NCBI GenBank assembly: GCA_020829485.1
Contig: JAIVFU010000061.1
Location: forward strand, 1-42,581
Direction: 5' to 3'
Length of the DNA stretch: 42,581 nt
Source of the DNA: Nostoc sp. CHAB 5834
Lineage (GTDB): Bacteria; Cyanobacteriota; Cyanobacteriia; Cyanobacteriales; Nostocaceae
Both the position numbers and the translations under genes were made by a program. Positions 41,599-42,581 of the stretch are shown in pieces (positions within the stretch are counted from its first letter, which is position 1; each line of letters begins with the position of its first letter). The notes under the pieces were generated by a model. The model saw only the letters and a program-made list of their open reading frames with translations, was not told the origin of the DNA and did no database searches.

Positions 41599-41934
41599 AT
41601 GCAGACCCCGCTCCCTTGCTATTCAACTGGTCATGAAAACCAAAGCGTATCTCCTCGCTTCTTACCCCTGATTCGCGAAGTCCAGAGGGGTGCCAAGGAA
41701 CTCCTTGCAAACCGAAACGCAGGTGAAAAGCTTCGAAAGATGGTGAGCGCCGACATCACGGAAATGCTTCTCGCAGTAGAAGTCGAGAAGTCCTATCGGA
41801 CAGTAGCGTACTCCACGCTACCTGACGAGCAAGGCAAAAAAACCTGGATGAAAGCCCAAGTGAACAAAGCGCTTTTTTCCTGGCTACGCACCTGCGCAAG
41901 CTCTGCCCAAGAGCTAAAGATTCTCAGTGCCTAA
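41599..41934 (+). CDS. Small hypothetical protein, likely co-transcribed with sppA
   Basis: 111 aa, Lys/Arg/Glu-rich, predicted mostly helical and soluble; LIREVQRGAKELLANR and VNKALFSWLRTCASS are its clearest parts. No family recognised. No obvious ribosome site precedes the ATG. It follows a motif-type promoter and lies 26 nt before sppA, so they probably form a unit. Confidence 0.6.
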   Translation: MQTPLPCYSTGHENQSVSPRFLPLIREVQRGAKELLANRNAGEKLRKMVSADITEMLLAVEVEKSYRTVAYSTLPDEQGKKTWMKAQVNKALFSWLRTCASSAQELKILSA

Positions 41935-41960
41935 ACCCTTTGCTTCCCTTTGAAAAATCA

Positions 41961-42581
41961 ATGACACAAAATCAAACCACCGACACTTCCAGCAGCGAGT
42001 CTAAGCTGGTGCAATCCCTTATCAACGCGTTCCAGGCAGACCGACGCGCAGAGCGAAAGCGTCATTATGTGAAGTACGGGCTTGCCGCGGGTGTGGTGTT
42101 CGCGTACTTGTTCACCCTGGGGCTGGGAGTTACCCAGCTGGTGGGCCCCTCCGAAGCAAGCAAAGACGAGCCCTATGCCGCTCTTGTTCGGGTGACGGGA
42201 GAAATCATGCCGGGTAAGTCCGCCAGTGCAGAAGTGGTGAACCCGTTGTTGGAAAAAGCTTTTGCCGACAAGCAAGCCAAGGGCGTAGTAGTTCAAATCA
42301 ACAGCCCGGGCGGTACCCCTGTTCAATCCGCTCTCATCCATGACCGAATCAACCTGCTGAAGGCGAAGTACAACAAGAAAGTCGTGATGGTGGGCGAAGA
42401 CATGATGGCCTCGGGCGCCTACCTGATTGCATCTGCAGGTGACGAAATAGTTGTCAATCGCTCGACGGTAGCCGGCTCTATCGGTGTGATATCTGCCGGG
42501 TTTGGATTCACGGGCGTGATGGAAAAGCTGGGGGTAGAGCGCCGCGTGATGACTGCAGGAGAGTCCAAGAACCTGTTGGAC
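41961..42581 (+). CDS. sppA: SppA-type S49 peptidase, partial (runs off right edge)
   Basis: 207 residues are seen from the ATG at 41961. One N-terminal TM (about residues 40-60) anchors it in the inner membrane. VQINSPGGTP near residue 111-120, the nucleophile Ser151 in MMASGAYLIAS, VAGSIGVI, and the likely catalytic Lys203 in TAGESKN are all typical of the short S49 signal peptide peptidases. These degrade cleaved signal peptides or quality-control membrane proteins. Plasmid copies are known beside transfer genes; a role with the many exported Tra and Pil proteins is inferred. Confidence 0.9.
   Translation, partial: MTQNQTTDTSSSESKLVQSLINAFQADRRAERKRHYVKYGLAAGVVFAYLFTLGLGVTQLVGPSEASKDEPYAALVRVTGEIMPGKSASAEVVNPLLEKAFADKQAKGVVVQINSPGGTPVQSALIHDRINLLKAKYNKKVVMVGEDMMASGAYLIASAGDEIVVNRSTVAGSIGVISAGFGFTGVMEKLGVERRVMTAGESKNLLD

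Noticed and set aside
1..42581. CRISPR arrays, tRNA or rRNA genes
   Set aside because: No regularly spaced repeats and no tRNA-like cloverleaf or rRNA-like stretches were noticed on either strand.

Overview
The window reads as part of a conjugative plasmid (or an integrated conjugative element) of a betaproteobacterium, most likely in the Burkholderiales. Supporting signs are a full F-type (MPF-F) mating apparatus, a KfrA-type plasmid DNA-binding protein, an R64-like thin type IVb pilus cluster, and a TnpB remnant whose sequence blocks look like those common in Burkholderiales. The host is an inference; no rRNA, tRNA or chromosomal marker is present. No relaxase, TraD coupling protein or replication initiator was seen, so the window is only a section of the element.

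Layout. Bases 1-2174 (minus) hold a partial lipoprotein gene, a small proline-rich exported protein and a two-TM protein with a degenerate HD-like region. Bases 2175-2332 are a divergent promoter region driving a small ribbon-helix-helix-like protein (plus). A bidirectional terminator at 2687-2717 separates it from a phage-like small ORF. Bases 3145-16287 (minus) are a thin-pilus cluster in the order TcpQ-domain PilL-like, PilN secretin lipoprotein, PilO-like, GspM/PilO-type protein, PilQ ATPase, PilR, PilS prepilin, a large prepilin without Glu5, a PilT-type ATPase, a large prepilin with Glu5, and a PilP-like protein. Bases 16410-22221 (minus) are traG-traH-traF in reverse coordinate order, preceded by a dNMP-kinase-like gene that sits between two terminators. 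Bases 23122-31906 (minus) are the main transfer operon: traA pilin, traL, traE, traK, traB, a stand-alone DsbC N-terminal domain, traV, traC, trbI, a TraF/TrhF-type S26 peptidase and a topoisomerase III tail, closed by a terminator. Bases 32035-32880 hold an SSB-like OB-fold gene and a VirB1-type transglycosylase. Bases 33106-36896 are a tight operon of DinG-type helicase, membrane protein, DsbA-like and OmpA-like genes. To the right (plus) lie a KfrA-like gene, a 0.66 kb gap, a decayed TnpB, a TraN-like gene, a small unknown gene and a truncated SppA peptidase.

How they work together. TraL/E/K/B/V/C/G/H/F with TrbI and the pilin build the F-type channel and conjugative pilus. TraN would stabilise mating pairs. 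The Pil proteins would build a second, thin pilus used for liquid mating in R64-like systems. Unlike the R64 set, this one carries a PilT-type ATPase among its pilins. Disulfide enzymes (DsbA-like, CxxC TraF), the S26 peptidase and the transglycosylase mature the envelope parts.

The points most worth following are the topoisomerase III tail with an internal ribosome site, the orphan DsbC dimerisation domain, the absence of traW/traU/trbC from their usual place, and a GCTATAC-like motif repeated in front of most transcription units.
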